Origin: CBDDCX01 sp965226925
GTDB taxonomy: Bacteria > Gemmatimonadota > Gemmatimonadetes > Longimicrobiales > Gaopeijiaceae
DNA length: 64,000 nucleotides
Direction of reading: 5' to 3'
Assembly: GCA_965226925.1 (NCBI GenBank)
Contig: CBDDEN010000006.1
Coordinates: 266,712-330,711, forward strand
The translations under genes were made by a program, and so were the position numbers. The notes under the pieces are model-generated. The model saw only the letters and a list, made by a program, of their open reading frames with translations. It was not told the DNA's origin and did not search any database. Positions 16,924 through 26,075 of the stretch are shown here, one piece after another (the stretch's first letter is position 1; each line of letters starts with the position of its first letter).

Positions 16924-18199
16924 TCAGAACATCCAGGACAACTGAGCCGAGAACAGGTTGTCCGACGGCTCGACGGGCGCCTCGGAGAGGTTCCAGTCGT
17001 ACTCGGCCTGGATTCGGCCGTTACGAGCGAAACGGTATCCCATGCCGAACTGCCATCGGCTCACGTCGTAGTCCCAGTCCCGAGTCACACCTGGCGGCAG
17101 CACGGTGTTCGAGTGCTCGAGATCGTGGTCGGACAGGGGTAGGAAGTCGATGGCGCTGTAGCGCACCGCCCCCCACAGGCCGGCGAACAAGTCCATCTGC
17201 CCCTCCAGGTAGTAGGAGATTTCGACGGGATATACCTTCACGCGGGGGACTTTCCAGAAGTCATGGAACACCTCGCCCCTGAGCATGAGCGGGCCCTGCA
17301 TGAAGACGATCTCCCCTCCCCAGATCTCTTGAACGTAGTAGTCGATTCCGAGCTCGGGATCGATGTTCTCGACGCCGCGGGCCAGGTAGGGGCCTTTCGT
17401 CCACGAGACCTCGGCGCGCAGAGCGGGGGTCAACTGCACGCCGAGGTTGAGCGCGGGCGTCGAACCTAGAGGCGGAGCTTCGTCACCCAGTCCCCACGCT
17501 TCAGGAGGCGACGCGGGCGCGCTGTTCAGCAGGGCGGCACGTACCGAGAACGGGCCCAGCCCGCCCAAGAGCATGGCTCCCCACTGATACGGCACGCCCC
17601 AGATGGGGGGGGGCGCCGGTGGCTCGCCACCGCTCCGGCTCGTCCTTCCACCTCAAGAGACCGACCACGGAGTTGACGCCCTTGTCGGTCGGGAGCATGG
17701 TCCGAAACTCGTGGACCAGGGGAGGGCGGATGAACGGGTCGAGGGAGGTTCCGTGACGGCCGGCGTACCCGCCGAAGGGGGACACGCACTTGCCCACCTC
17801 CACGTGGAGCGCCGCGTCCGAGAACGGCTGCAGCCGCACGAAAGCCTGGTCGAAGCGCGCCTCGAGCCCTTCGTTGGTGGGCTCCTCGCCTCGATCGATC
17901 CGCAGCTCCACCAATCCGTAGACCCTGTCGGTCCAGAAGACGTCGGCGAAGAGCCGCATACGCCCGGCCACGAACGCATCGTCGGTCGGGATGAGCCAAG
18001 GGGGGGATTCCTCGGGGACGTACCCCTCGACATCCAACTGCCCGCTCAGGTCCAGCTGAAAGGTGCCGGACGGGGAGATGTATCCCAAGCCCAGGTCGGC
18101 GAGGGTCGGCAGGTCACCGGGGTCCTGGCCGGCCGCCGATGCCGCCGAGAGCGCCCCAAAGGCGCAGATCAGGTAGATCCCCCTTCGGGCACTCATCAT
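16924..18199 (-). pseudogene. outer-membrane beta-barrel (porin-like) protein, homopolymer frameshift
   Basis: A signal peptide (RRGIYLICAFGALSAASAAGQ) at the ATG 18199 start is followed by amphipathic beta strands typical of phosphate-selective or OprO-like barrels. It ends in a terminal strand with C-terminal Phe (NLFSAQLSWMF), the Bam signal. The frame breaks at a run of nine G (17605-17613 region): upstream reads ERWRATGAPP, and downstream continues IWGVPYQWGAMLLGGLGPFSVRAALL in another frame. One base more or less in the run would restore about 424 residues. The start overlaps the adenylate cyclase stop by 4 bases, so it is the third gene of that operon. A sequencing error at the run is possible. 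Confidence 0.75.
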
Positions 18200-19932
18200 C
18201 GGGCGTTTCCGAGTCGGACCCGGAACACCTCGGCGTCCCGGGAGAATCCTTTGAATTTTTGGGCTCCCACAGAGTCTGCGACCAGCCCGGGTCCCATGTT
18301 CCGCGCCGTGGCTGCGGAGACCCAGACTTCACCCGCGGGCGTCGATGCACAGATCCGGGAAGCGAGGTTCACGGCCTCGCCCAGAACCGTGTAGTTGAGG
18401 CGATTAGGTGAGCCCATGTTGCCGGCGACCGCTTCACCCGTACTGATCCCCACGCCCACCCCGATGGGCGTCCGCTTCTTCGCCTGTCGATGTCGGTTCA
18501 GCTCCGCGATCGACTCCTGGATCCGAACGGCCGCACCCACGGCGCGTCTCGCGTCGTCTCGCCGGGAGATAGGCGCCCCGAACACCGCCATGATCTCGTC
18601 ACCCACGTACTTGTCGACGACCCAGCCCTCGGCCTCCACGGCCTCACTCATGCGCTTCATGCAAGAGTTGATGAGCCCGATGACGGCCTGCGGGGGCATG
18701 CCTTCGGTAAGGGAGGTGAAGCCCCGGATGTCCGCGAACAGGACCGACACCTCTCGGGTCTCGCCGCCCAGCTCGATGTCTCCTTGAAGGAGTTCCTCCG
18801 CCACCTCCTTGGACACGACCTTGTCGAGCACGCCCCGGTACTGCTCCTTTAGACGGAGACCGGCCGTCATCTCGTTGAACGAGTGGGCGAGGCGTCCCAG
18901 CTCGTCCTGGCGCCCCGACGGGACGTGGGCCTGATAGTCGCCCTCGGCGACGTCGCTTGCCGCCTCCATGAGCGCGCGGACGGGACCGGCGAGGCCCCGT
19001 GACGTGAGAATGCTCGCCAAACCGGCGAAGAACAGCCCGGCGAAGCCGCTCAGCGTGAGGGCGCGGGAGATGCGATCGAAGGGCTCCCGCACTGCGTCGA
19101 GAGGAACGGCGATGACCCGCCACCCGTCCTCGGGAGCATCGGCGTTGAGGGGGTCGCTCAGAATCCCCCACGTCTCGCCCATGGCGGTGGTGCGCCCCGT
19201 CCCCGAATTCCCGGCCACCGACGCGAGCGTCTCCCCCAGCCGGTCGCGGGCTCGGGGGGTGCCGGCTACACACCGGTTTCCGGCGACGAGGCAGACTTCT
19301 CCGCCGGCGATGCGCCCGAGCTGGACCGCGACGTCGTCGTCCACCCTGGCTCCGAAAGCGGCGGTCCCGACGAAGCGGGATCCGAGCTCGAGCGCGCGAG
19401 CCTCGATCATGTAGAGGCGCTCGCCGATGAGTTGGAACGATATCGCCTCCGGGAGACCTTCCAGCAGAATCCGATCCATGAGAGGCCGGACGCCCGCCGG
19501 ATCCCGACCGGCGAGGGTTTCTCCCTCCACCACCGTCAGCACGGCGTTCCCCTCGGCGTCCGTAAAGACCATCAGCGCAACGTCGCCCGCACCCGCGAGA
19601 TCGAGGCTGTACACGATCTCCGCCAACAGGAGTTCGGGGTCCTCGGCGTCGAGGGCGGCTTCGAGCGCGGCAAGCGTGCGGCGAGACCCGGTAATGGGAT
19701 CCAGGATGTCGCTCAGCCGCTGCTCCTGAATGCTCACGATGTCGGCGAACGCGACCCGGGACCTCTGGGTGGCCGACTCCGTCACGCTGGAGATCTGCCG
19801 TTCGGTCTCGATACGGACCGCCAGGAGCGTGGCACCCAGCAACACGGCAACCGTGCCCAGAATCGAAAGTGCCACTTTCGCACCGAAGCTCTGCCGCCAC
19901 GGAACTCGGGGGAGGGCTCCGGAGCCGCTCAC
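18196..19932 (-). CDS. membrane-bound class III adenylate/guanylate cyclase with sensor domain
   Basis: This enzyme makes cyclic nucleotide second messengers from ATP or GTP. The 578 residues have an N-terminal helix (KVALSILGTVAVLLGATLLAV), a periplasmic sensor of about 260 residues and a second helix (LSGFAGLFFAGLASILT). A HAMP linker (LAGPVRALMEAASDVAEGDY) and a C-terminal class III catalytic domain follow. The two metal-binding Asp are in FADIRGFTSL and YVGDEIMAVFG. The conserved NLASRIC and VGVGISTGEAVAGNMG blocks are present. The substrate-specifying Lys could not be assigned with certainty. Four-base overlaps join it to the cupredoxin gene upstream and the outer-membrane protein downstream. 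Confidence 0.92.
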   Translation of the reverse strand: MSGSGALPRVPWRQSFGAKVALSILGTVAVLLGATLLAVRIETERQISSVTESATQRSRVAFADIVSIQEQRLSDILDPITGSRRTLAALEAALDAEDPELLLAEIVYSLDLAGAGDVALMVFTDAEGNAVLTVVEGETLAGRDPAGVRPLMDRILLEGLPEAISFQLIGERLYMIEARALELGSRFVGTAAFGARVDDDVAVQLGRIAGGEVCLVAGNRCVAGTPRARDRLGETLASVAGNSGTGRTTAMGETWGILSDPLNADAPEDGWRVIAVPLDAVREPFDRISRALTLSGFAGLFFAGLASILTSRGLAGPVRALMEAASDVAEGDYQAHVPSGRQDELGRLAHSFNEMTAGLRLKEQYRGVLDKVVSKEVAEELLQGDIELGGETREVSVLFADIRGFTSLTEGMPPQAVIGLINSCMKRMSEAVEAEGWVVDKYVGDEIMAVFGAPISRRDDARRAVGAAVRIQESIAELNRHRQAKKRTPIGVGVGISTGEAVAGNMGSPNRLNYTVLGEAVNLASRICASTPAGEVWVSAATARNMGPGLVADSVGAQKFKGFSRDAEVFRVRLGNAR

Positions 19933-20659
19933 CGTAGGACCACCTCGACGCGGGCGGTCTCGCCTGCACGGATCGTGACGGGCATGGTCTGCTCGTTCAG
20001 ATCGGCATGCCAGGTAACCAGTTCGTAATCACCCGGGGGAACGCCGGCGATGGCGAACGAACCGTCTTCCTCTACCACGGAACGATGGCTCCCCTCGAGG
20101 ACCAGAACCACCGCTCGCATGAAGTCGTGAACCTCGCAGTAGACCTTCACGATGCCAGGCTGGTCGAAGGTCACGGCCTTCGATTCGCCGAGCGGATAAC
20201 GTCCGAGGTCGAATCTCTGGACCTGTGAGTAGGAAAAGACATTGTGGAAGAACGGATCCCCGTTCGGAAACTCCACGGTGGCGCCGACCTGGATCGCGAG
20301 AACCGGGGGACGAACGCGGTGTCCTGCTGGGTCATCGTCCGGGCGGGAGAGGGCCGCGCGCGGTCCTTCGCTCCCCCTGTGAGATAGACGACGGCCGGGA
20401 GTCGCTGCACCCTCTTCGCCGGCTGAACTCGCCCACTCGCGTAGCGGTTGGCCGTTCTGCGTTGGGGCGGCGTGCTCACCTCCACCGTGCCCTCGATCGC
20501 TCCTGCCGACGCCTGAAGCGCGAGGGCGAGCGCCGAATCCGCCGTCGCAAAGGAAACGCCCAGCGCAAGAAGCGCGGTCGTGGTTCCACGGATCGCCCTC
20601 CGAACGCAGAACGCTGGCAATGCTCCTCCTGGAATTCGCGTGATCCCGAGTCCCGGCAT
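19929..20659 (-). pseudogene. exported cupredoxin-like protein (methylamine-utilisation MauL-like), frameshifted
   Basis: The predicted product is a periplasmic protein with a signal peptide (TTTALLALGVSFATADSALA), a regulatory-like segment (GTVEVSTPPQRRTANRYA) and a cupredoxin fold. The copper ligands can be seen as His in FFHNVFS and Cys, His and Met in YCEVHDFM. A C-terminal beta-sandwich (GSFAIAGVPPGDYELVTWH) follows. The frame breaks near 20308: five C are present where six would give the continuous FVPPVLAIQVGATVEF. It starts at ATG 20659 and ends overlapping the cyclase start (ATGA). This trio of cupredoxin, cyclase and barrel looks like one signalling operon. The single-C difference may be a sequencing error. 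Confidence 0.75.
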
Positions 20660-20799
20660 GGCGGGGCCAAGCTCTCTACGACCAAGATACAGGCGGTCTT
20701 ACCCCGGTCCTAGCAACGTGGCTCTTGCCGGCTTGGGGGCCGGAGGCCAAGTTGTTAGGCTGGGATTGGGGTGTGGGCCACCTGTAGCCGGAGACATGC

Positions 20800-21290
20800 G
20801 TGCGCGATGCCGATCGACTGATAGACCCGGCCACCGGGCTCGCCAGCGAGTGGCACTTCGAGCTCCTCTTCGAGTTCGTTTATCCAATCGCACACCGCGG
20901 CGTCCACGTAAGCTGGTGCTATTCGGGATCGACAAGGGCGTGGACGGACAACATGACTCGGAGGAGGATGTCGTGAACCTGGGATCGGCGATCGGTGCGG
21001 TGACCCGGTCCACCGATCTCGTGGCCCGCTACGGGAAGGACATGTTCATCTGCCTTCTGCCACTCTGTAACGTCCAGGGCGGGTTGATCTTCGCCGATCG
21101 TATCCGCGACGCCATCTCCGAATACACGAGCGCGACGGGCACCACGCTGAGTGCCGGCATCGCCAGCTATCGGGGTGATGACGACGGGACCAAGGAGGAC
21201 ATGCTCGCCGCTCTCAAGGGAGCGTTGGTCACTGCCTGGGAGCACGGCGGAGATCGAGTCGAGATTCCCAAGTCGGGTTGGAACCAATGA
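20800..21290 (+). pseudogene. GGDEF-like domain protein, frameshifted and degenerate
   Basis: From the GTG at 20800 the frame gives VRDADRLIDPATGLASEWHFELLFEFV, the usual entry helix of a diguanylate cyclase domain (D-x-T-G-L). The rest is in another frame from about 20900 (KLVLFGIDKGVDGQ, then LVARYGKDMFICLLP, FADRIRDAISEY and TLSAGIASY). The active-site GGDEF is YGKDM here, so cyclic-di-GMP synthesis is not expected even if the frame were intact. The protein would be only about 160 residues. It stands alone on the plus strand between two operons. Confidence 0.6.
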
Positions 21291-21427
21291 GGTCGATCAC
21301 CCGCGGGACTGGCGCCCCTCTTCGGGTTTAGGCACCTTTTTCGCCACCACGGGATCAAACGAACTATCCCGATAGTAGAAGAGCGGTTCTTCTGGGTGAT
21401 GTCCACGTATCACGGAGGGAAACAACG

Positions 21428-22075
21428 ATGCGATCGAGTCTCATAGCGCTGGCAACGCTCCTGCTTACGGTGCCTCTGACGGCGCAAGAGCCGATGGACG
21501 CCGACAGAGCCATCGAGGGTGGGGGTGAGCTGGCTGAGGGTTGGATGGGCCGGACCGACGGGGGTCAGAATTTCGACAATGTCCGGTTTACCGATGTTGG
21601 GGGCGTGCTCGATATCAGCGTCGGACCCGCCATCGTGCTCTACAAGCCGGAGAACATGGGACACGGATCGTACACGGTGGCGGGTACCTTCGAGCAACTC
21701 AGCTCCAAGGGTCACGCCCACGGAATCGGGCTGATCGTCGGTGGCGCCGATCTGCAGGGGCCGAACCAGGTGTACACTTACTTCCTGGTCCGTGGTGACG
21801 GCAACTACATCATCAAGACCCGGAAGGGAGCTGAGACCTTCGAGCTCGCTCCGTGGACACCGCACGGGTCGATCCACCAGAGTGACGACTCGGGCCAGGC
21901 GGAAAACAACATGTCGATCGAGGTGGGTCCCCAGGACGCCATCTTCAAGTTGAACGGCCAGGAGGTCCACAGGCATCCGAAGGCGGAGATCTACACCGAG
22001 GGCGTGTGGGGAGTCCGGTTGAACCACAACCTCGATATGCGGGTCAAGAATCTGAAGAACTATCCGGGAATGTAG
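21428..22075 (+). CDS. secreted DUF1080-like (3-keto-disaccharide hydrolase fold) protein
   Basis: This 215-residue exported protein starts at ATG 21428 with a signal peptide (SLIALATLLLTVPLTAQ) and is preceded by GGAGGGAAACA. The mature part is a concanavalin-like jelly roll: DISVGPAIVLYKP, YTVAGTFEQL, GLIVGGADLQG, YTYFLVRGDGNYIIKTRKG, GVWGVRLNHNLDMRVKNL. The pattern resembles DUF1080 domains that bind or cleave keto-sugars. Catalytic residues were not identified. It is downstream of the GGDEF remnant and separated by 135 bases from the next gene, so it is probably transcribed alone or with the following hydrolase. Confidence 0.65.
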   Translation: MRSSLIALATLLLTVPLTAQEPMDADRAIEGGGELAEGWMGRTDGGQNFDNVRFTDVGGVLDISVGPAIVLYKPENMGHGSYTVAGTFEQLSSKGHAHGIGLIVGGADLQGPNQVYTYFLVRGDGNYIIKTRKGAETFELAPWTPHGSIHQSDDSGQAENNMSIEVGPQDAIFKLNGQEVHRHPKAEIYTEGVWGVRLNHNLDMRVKNLKNYPGM

Positions 22076-22210
22076 GCTCGCGAGGGGTCAGGAATAGGAG
22101 CGGAGGGCCGGGCAGTGAATCGCCCGGCCCTCTCTGTTTCGCGTGATCGCGGAATTCGGACTCATGCCGATTCGATCCAGACACCGGGAGTCGGTCGAGG
22201 GGAGGGGGAC

Positions 22211-23155
22211 ATGAGGAGACACGATCCGACACTCATGCCGGCCTTGGTGATGGCCGTGGTGTCGGCACTTTCGAGCGGTCCGACTCTGACGGCGCAGACT
22301 TCGCCGGGGGAGTTCGCCCGTGCGTATGAGGCGTTCCGGCAGGGGCCTGCGTACGAGGCGAATGTCCCCACGGGGCGGCTGGAGCTCACTCGCGAGAATG
22401 CGGACGGACTCCTCCACCGGTACCTGCTGCTCGTCCCCGAGGGGTACGATCCAGCGCGGCGCTACCCCGTCGCCGTCTACCTGCACGGCGGTGTGGGTCG
22501 CCCGGATCCGGGCCCTGGGGGCGGCTGGTGGCGCAACACCGAGCGCGTGGCGAGCGAAGACCAGATTGCCGTCATCCCCCTCTCGACGCGCGAGTCACTC
22601 TGGTGGCAGGCGAGTCAGGTGGAGAACCTCAACGCGATTCTGACCGAGCTCAAACAGACCTACAACGTGGACGAGAACCGCGTGTTCGCCACCGGGATAT
22701 CCGACGGGGGCACCGGGGTGTACTTCCTCGGTTTTCGGGACACCACGCCCTGGGCCGGCTTTCTACCGTTCATCGGCTATCCGGGAGTGCTCCTGAACCC
22801 TCGGGTGGGGGTCGACGGGATAATGCACCTGGCCAACCTGGTCAACAAACCGTTCTTCATCGTGAACGGAGAGACGGATCGGCTCTACCCTGTCCGCAAC
22901 ATGGCTCCATTCCTCGCCGTCAGGGAGGTCAACACGGTCACGATCCAGGCTTATCACGCCTCGCGATTCAGATTGCTGATCTCACCCGAGGAGTTCGATC
23001 TCGGCCGGCCTATCCGCGTCGTCACCAATGGTGAAGTATCTTTCGAGGGGCTCGTCGAGCCCCGCGTCGCCACGCTCCGGAAATGGGCGGCGCGAGACCA
23101 CGACCGAACCATGCTCTTCGCGGCCGAGATAGCGGTCGAGATGGAGTCACGATAA
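22211..23155 (+). CDS. secreted alpha/beta-hydrolase (esterase/peptidase-like), probably internally deleted
   Basis: The ATG at 22211 follows a good ribosome site (GGAGGGGGAC) and begins a signal peptide (ALVMAVVSALSSGPTLTA). The hydrolase core is clear: LLVPEGYDPARRYPVAVYLHGG, the nucleophile elbow ATGISDGGTG and the acid-loop segment FFIVNGETDRLYP. After TIQAYH the sequence jumps to RFRLLISPEEFDLGRPIRVVTNGEVSFEGLVEP, a C-terminal beta region. In homologues I recall, a catalytic-His segment and roughly 60-90 residues separate these, so an in-frame deletion is suspected. The frame is open to TAA at 23153-23155. An upstream GTG at 22115 is a less likely start. Confidence 0.65.
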   Translation: MRRHDPTLMPALVMAVVSALSSGPTLTAQTSPGEFARAYEAFRQGPAYEANVPTGRLELTRENADGLLHRYLLLVPEGYDPARRYPVAVYLHGGVGRPDPGPGGGWWRNTERVASEDQIAVIPLSTRESLWWQASQVENLNAILTELKQTYNVDENRVFATGISDGGTGVYFLGFRDTTPWAGFLPFIGYPGVLLNPRVGVDGIMHLANLVNKPFFIVNGETDRLYPVRNMAPFLAVREVNTVTIQAYHASRFRLLISPEEFDLGRPIRVVTNGEVSFEGLVEPRVATLRKWAARDHDRTMLFAAEIAVEMESR

Positions 23156-23165
23156 GAGGCGACCG

Positions 23166-24155
23166 ATGAGCTTTCCGAGGCGCCGCCTACGCCGACTTCG
23201 GCGGAACGAAACTTGGCGGCGGGCCGTGAGAGAGGCGTCACTCTCCCAAGACGATCTCGTCTATCCCCTTTTCGTGGTCGGCGGAGAGGGCGTCAAGAAT
23301 CCCGTCGCGAGCATGCCGGGGGTCTTCCAGCTTTCCGTGGATCTGGTGGTGGACGAGGCGCGCGAGGTCCACGGGTTGGGTATTCCTGCGGTGATCCTCT
23401 TCGGGGTTCCCGAAGACGAGCTGAAGGATGCCCGGGGCACGGCAGGGTACGATCCCGAGGGCCTCGTCCCTCGAGCGATTCGGGCCATCAAGGCGGTGGT
23501 GCCCGACCTGCTGGTGTGGGCGGACGTCTGTCTCTGCGAGTACACCGACCACGGACACTGCGGTCTGTTGACCGACGCCGGAGAGGTGGACAACGATGCC
23601 TCGCTCCCGCTCCTGACGCGGGCGGCCGTGACCTATGCCCAGGCCGGCGCCGACGCGGTCGCGCCCAGCGACATGATGGACGGCCGAGTGGGGGCCATCC
23701 GCACGGCGCTCGACGTCGCCGAGCTTCCCGACGTGGTCATCGTCGCATACGCGGCCAAGTACGCCTCGGCATACTACGGGCCCTTCCTCGATGCGGCCCA
23801 CTCGGCGCCGGCCCACGGGGACCGGCGTGCCTATCAGATGGACCCGCCCAACGGCGACGAAGCGCTCCGCGAAGTCGAGCTGGACATCGAGGAGGGTGCG
23901 GACATCGTGATGGTGAAGCCGGCCGGGCCCTACATGGACGTCGTCTTTCGAGTGAAGGAGGCGTTCGGTATCCCTACGGCGGCGTATCAGGTGTCGGGCG
24001 AGTACTCACTCATCAAGGCCGCCGCCGAGAAGGGGTGGGTCGACGAGGATCGCATCGTGATGGAGAGTCTGGTGGGTCTCAAGCGGGCCGGAGCGGACCT
24101 CATCCTCACCTACTTCGCCAAAGACGTTGCCCGTGCGCTGAAACGAGGCGCATGA
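23166..24155 (+). CDS. hemB: porphobilinogen synthase (delta-aminolevulinic acid dehydratase)
   Basis: HemB condenses two 5-aminolevulinate molecules into porphobilinogen in tetrapyrrole synthesis. The 329-residue protein has the two Schiff-base lysines (K198 in AAKYASAYYGPF and K251 in MVKPAGPYMD). It also has a metal-site cysteine cluster DVCLCEYTDHGHCG (C122, C124, C132), indicating a zinc-type enzyme. VAPSDMMDGRVGAIR and YQVSGEYSLIKAA are also present. The protein is full length and appears intact. It is followed after 1 base by hemE, so the two form a haem operon. The start ATG 23166 lies 10 bases after the preceding stop. Confidence 0.97.
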   Translation: MSFPRRRLRRLRRNETWRRAVREASLSQDDLVYPLFVVGGEGVKNPVASMPGVFQLSVDLVVDEAREVHGLGIPAVILFGVPEDELKDARGTAGYDPEGLVPRAIRAIKAVVPDLLVWADVCLCEYTDHGHCGLLTDAGEVDNDASLPLLTRAAVTYAQAGADAVAPSDMMDGRVGAIRTALDVAELPDVVIVAYAAKYASAYYGPFLDAAHSAPAHGDRRAYQMDPPNGDEALREVELDIEEGADIVMVKPAGPYMDVVFRVKEAFGIPTAAYQVSGEYSLIKAAAEKGWVDEDRIVMESLVGLKRAGADLILTYFAKDVARALKRGA

Positions 24156-24156
24156 G

Positions 24157-25188
24157 GTGAACGCTCCCCCTTTTCTCGCGGCCTGCCGCCGTGAGCCGGT
24201 GCAGCATACCCCGGTATGGATCATGCGGCAGGCGGGTCGTTACCTGCCCGAGTACCGAAAGATCAGGGCGGAGGTCGACTTCCTGACCCTCACCAAGACC
24301 CCGGATCTGGCGGCCGAAGTGACGATTCAGCCGATCCGTCGGTTCGGGATGGACGCGGCGATCCTCTTCAGCGACATCATGACGCCCGTAGAGGGCATGG
24401 GCGTGCCGCTCGACTTCGCGCCGGGGCCCGTGGTCGAGAATCCGATTCGCAGTCTGGCTCAGGTGGACGCGCTCAGGGTGCCCGATCCGGAGGAGAGCGT
24501 ACCGTTCGTTCTCGAGACGGTGCGCATTCTGAGCGAAGAACTCCCCGAGTCGGCACCACTCATCGGCTTCGCCGGGGCTCCGTTCACGCTGTTCTGCTAC
24601 CTGGTCCAGGGACAGGGATCCAAGACATTCGCGGAGGCCAGGGGCTTTCTGTTCGCCCAGCCGGAGGCGTCGCAAAAGCTGCTCGAAAAGCTGGCCGATA
24701 CGATGATCGCCTACCTGGGGGCGCAGGCGCGTGCGGGCGCCAAGGCGCTCATGCTCTTCGATTCCTGGGCGGGCCTGCTCGGGCCCGACGCGTATCGAAC
24801 GTTCGCTTTCCCGGTGGTGCGAAGGGTGATGGAGTCTCTGCGGTCTCTCGACGTCCCGTTGATCTACTTTCCGAATCAGGGTGCGACCCTGCTGGAGACC
24901 GCCCGCGACTGCGGCTCCGACGTGATCGGGGTGGATTGGAGACTGCCGCTTTCCAAGGCGCGGGAGATTGTGGGTCCGGATGTCACCGTGCAGGGTAATC
25001 TGGATCCGGCAGCGCTCTTCGCGTCACGAGACGAGCTGGGACGGCAGATCGATCGTGTGCTTGCCGAGGCGGGGCCCGCGCCCGGTCACGTCTTCAACCT
25101 CGGTCACGGGATCGAGAAGACCACGGATCCGGACGCCGTGGCCTTTCTGGTCGACCGGGTCCATCAGGCTTCTGCCATACCCCTCTAG
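24157..25188 (+). CDS. hemE: uroporphyrinogen decarboxylase
   Basis: HemE removes four acetate carboxyls from uroporphyrinogen III to give coproporphyrinogen III. The 343-residue protein begins at a GTG one base after the hemB stop. It carries the N-terminal signature PVWIMRQAGRYLPEYR, the substrate-binding Asp region ILFSDIMTPVEGMGV, GFAGAPFTLFCYLVQG, and GVDWRLPLSKA. QGNLDPAALFAS and VFNLGHGIEKTTDPD are also present. All family landmarks are present. It converges tail to tail with the serine hydrolase gene (4-base overlap of the ends at 25185-25188). Confidence 0.97.
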   Translation: MNAPPFLAACRREPVQHTPVWIMRQAGRYLPEYRKIRAEVDFLTLTKTPDLAAEVTIQPIRRFGMDAAILFSDIMTPVEGMGVPLDFAPGPVVENPIRSLAQVDALRVPDPEESVPFVLETVRILSEELPESAPLIGFAGAPFTLFCYLVQGQGSKTFAEARGFLFAQPEASQKLLEKLADTMIAYLGAQARAGAKALMLFDSWAGLLGPDAYRTFAFPVVRRVMESLRSLDVPLIYFPNQGATLLETARDCGSDVIGVDWRLPLSKAREIVGPDVTVQGNLDPAALFASRDELGRQIDRVLAEAGPAPGHVFNLGHGIEKTTDPDAVAFLVDRVHQASAIPL

Positions 25189-26075
25189 TTCTCGAAAACG
25201 AGTGCGTCGAGCCGAACGATGAGCGCGGCCATGACCCCCGCGCTCGAGGTCGTGGGTGATTCCAGCAGGGCAGCCGCCACGTAGGTTCGACCGTCTCGTT
25301 CGACCATTGCGACGTCTGCGTGGTAGTTACGCCAGGTTCCCGACTTTCGATAGATGACCGATCGGGGGTACGCGGTTTCGAGGCCCAACACGAACTTGTG
25401 GTGAATCCGGGGCTCGGCCAGGATCGACTTCATCTCGGCCGAAGCCCAGGGGCTCACGAGCTCACCACGCTCCATCAGCACGAAGAAGCGCGCCGCCTGT
25501 CGGGCCGTGGCGCCGTGAGAGACGTTCGACATGGGGTCCCGACGCCATACGCCCAAGCCCCCATATCCTCGGCCCACCCAGACTCCGCCTTTGCGGTCGC
25601 GGTCGTACAACTCGTGGCGAGGATCCCGGAGCGCGTTGGCGATGTTCTGAAAGCCGGCGAGGCGGATCATGTCACTGGACGTCTTGTTGTCCGAATTGCG
25701 GATCATGAGCTCGAGCCTGGCTCTGAGGGCCGGCGTGTATTCGATCCGGCCCCTGTCGATCTGGTCGAAGACTCCCAGGAGGATGCCGATCTTGGGCAGA
25801 CTCGCCGCGTAGCGCATGCGGTCCGCGTCATGGCCCGCGTATCGTGCGTTATCGAGATCCGTGATGTCGACAAGGGCCACCGAGAGCCGTTTTTCGGCTA
25901 CGAGGCGTCGGTATGGGGGCTGCCCGAGCACCGCGGTCAGCTTGGCCTGCAGCACCGCATCGGGTGCCGGAAGCGCATAGCTCTGCGGCGGTGCCGTCGA
26001 GGCCGCCTGGCCGGCGGCCTCGACGGGGGCGATGAACAGAGCGAGCGACGCGGTCGCGACGCCAATCGTACGCAT
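25185..26075 (-). CDS. class A beta-lactamase-like serine hydrolase
   Basis: This 296-residue exported protein has a signal peptide (TIGVATASLALFIAPVEAAG) and the penicillin-recognising fold. S92-x-x-K95 occurs in SLPK, S128-D-N in IRNSDNKTSS, and K244-S-G in YRKSGTWRN. The set matches class A beta-lactamases and related transpeptidase-like hydrolases. The omega-loop E166 equivalent was not found, so activity against antibiotics is uncertain and cell-wall or another hydrolase role is equally possible. The start at ATG 26075 is chosen because of the signal peptide; in-frame sequence upstream is shadow coding. A second paralogue lies immediately upstream, split by IS-A. Confidence 0.75.
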   Translation of the reverse strand: MRTIGVATASLALFIAPVEAAGQAASTAPPQSYALPAPDAVLQAKLTAVLGQPPYRRLVAEKRLSVALVDITDLDNARYAGHDADRMRYAASLPKIGILLGVFDQIDRGRIEYTPALRARLELMIRNSDNKTSSDMIRLAGFQNIANALRDPRHELYDRDRKGGVWVGRGYGGLGVWRRDPMSNVSHGATARQAARFFVLMERGELVSPWASAEMKSILAEPRIHHKFVLGLETAYPRSVIYRKSGTWRNYHADVAMVERDGRTYVAAALLESPTTSSAGVMAALIVRLDALVFEN

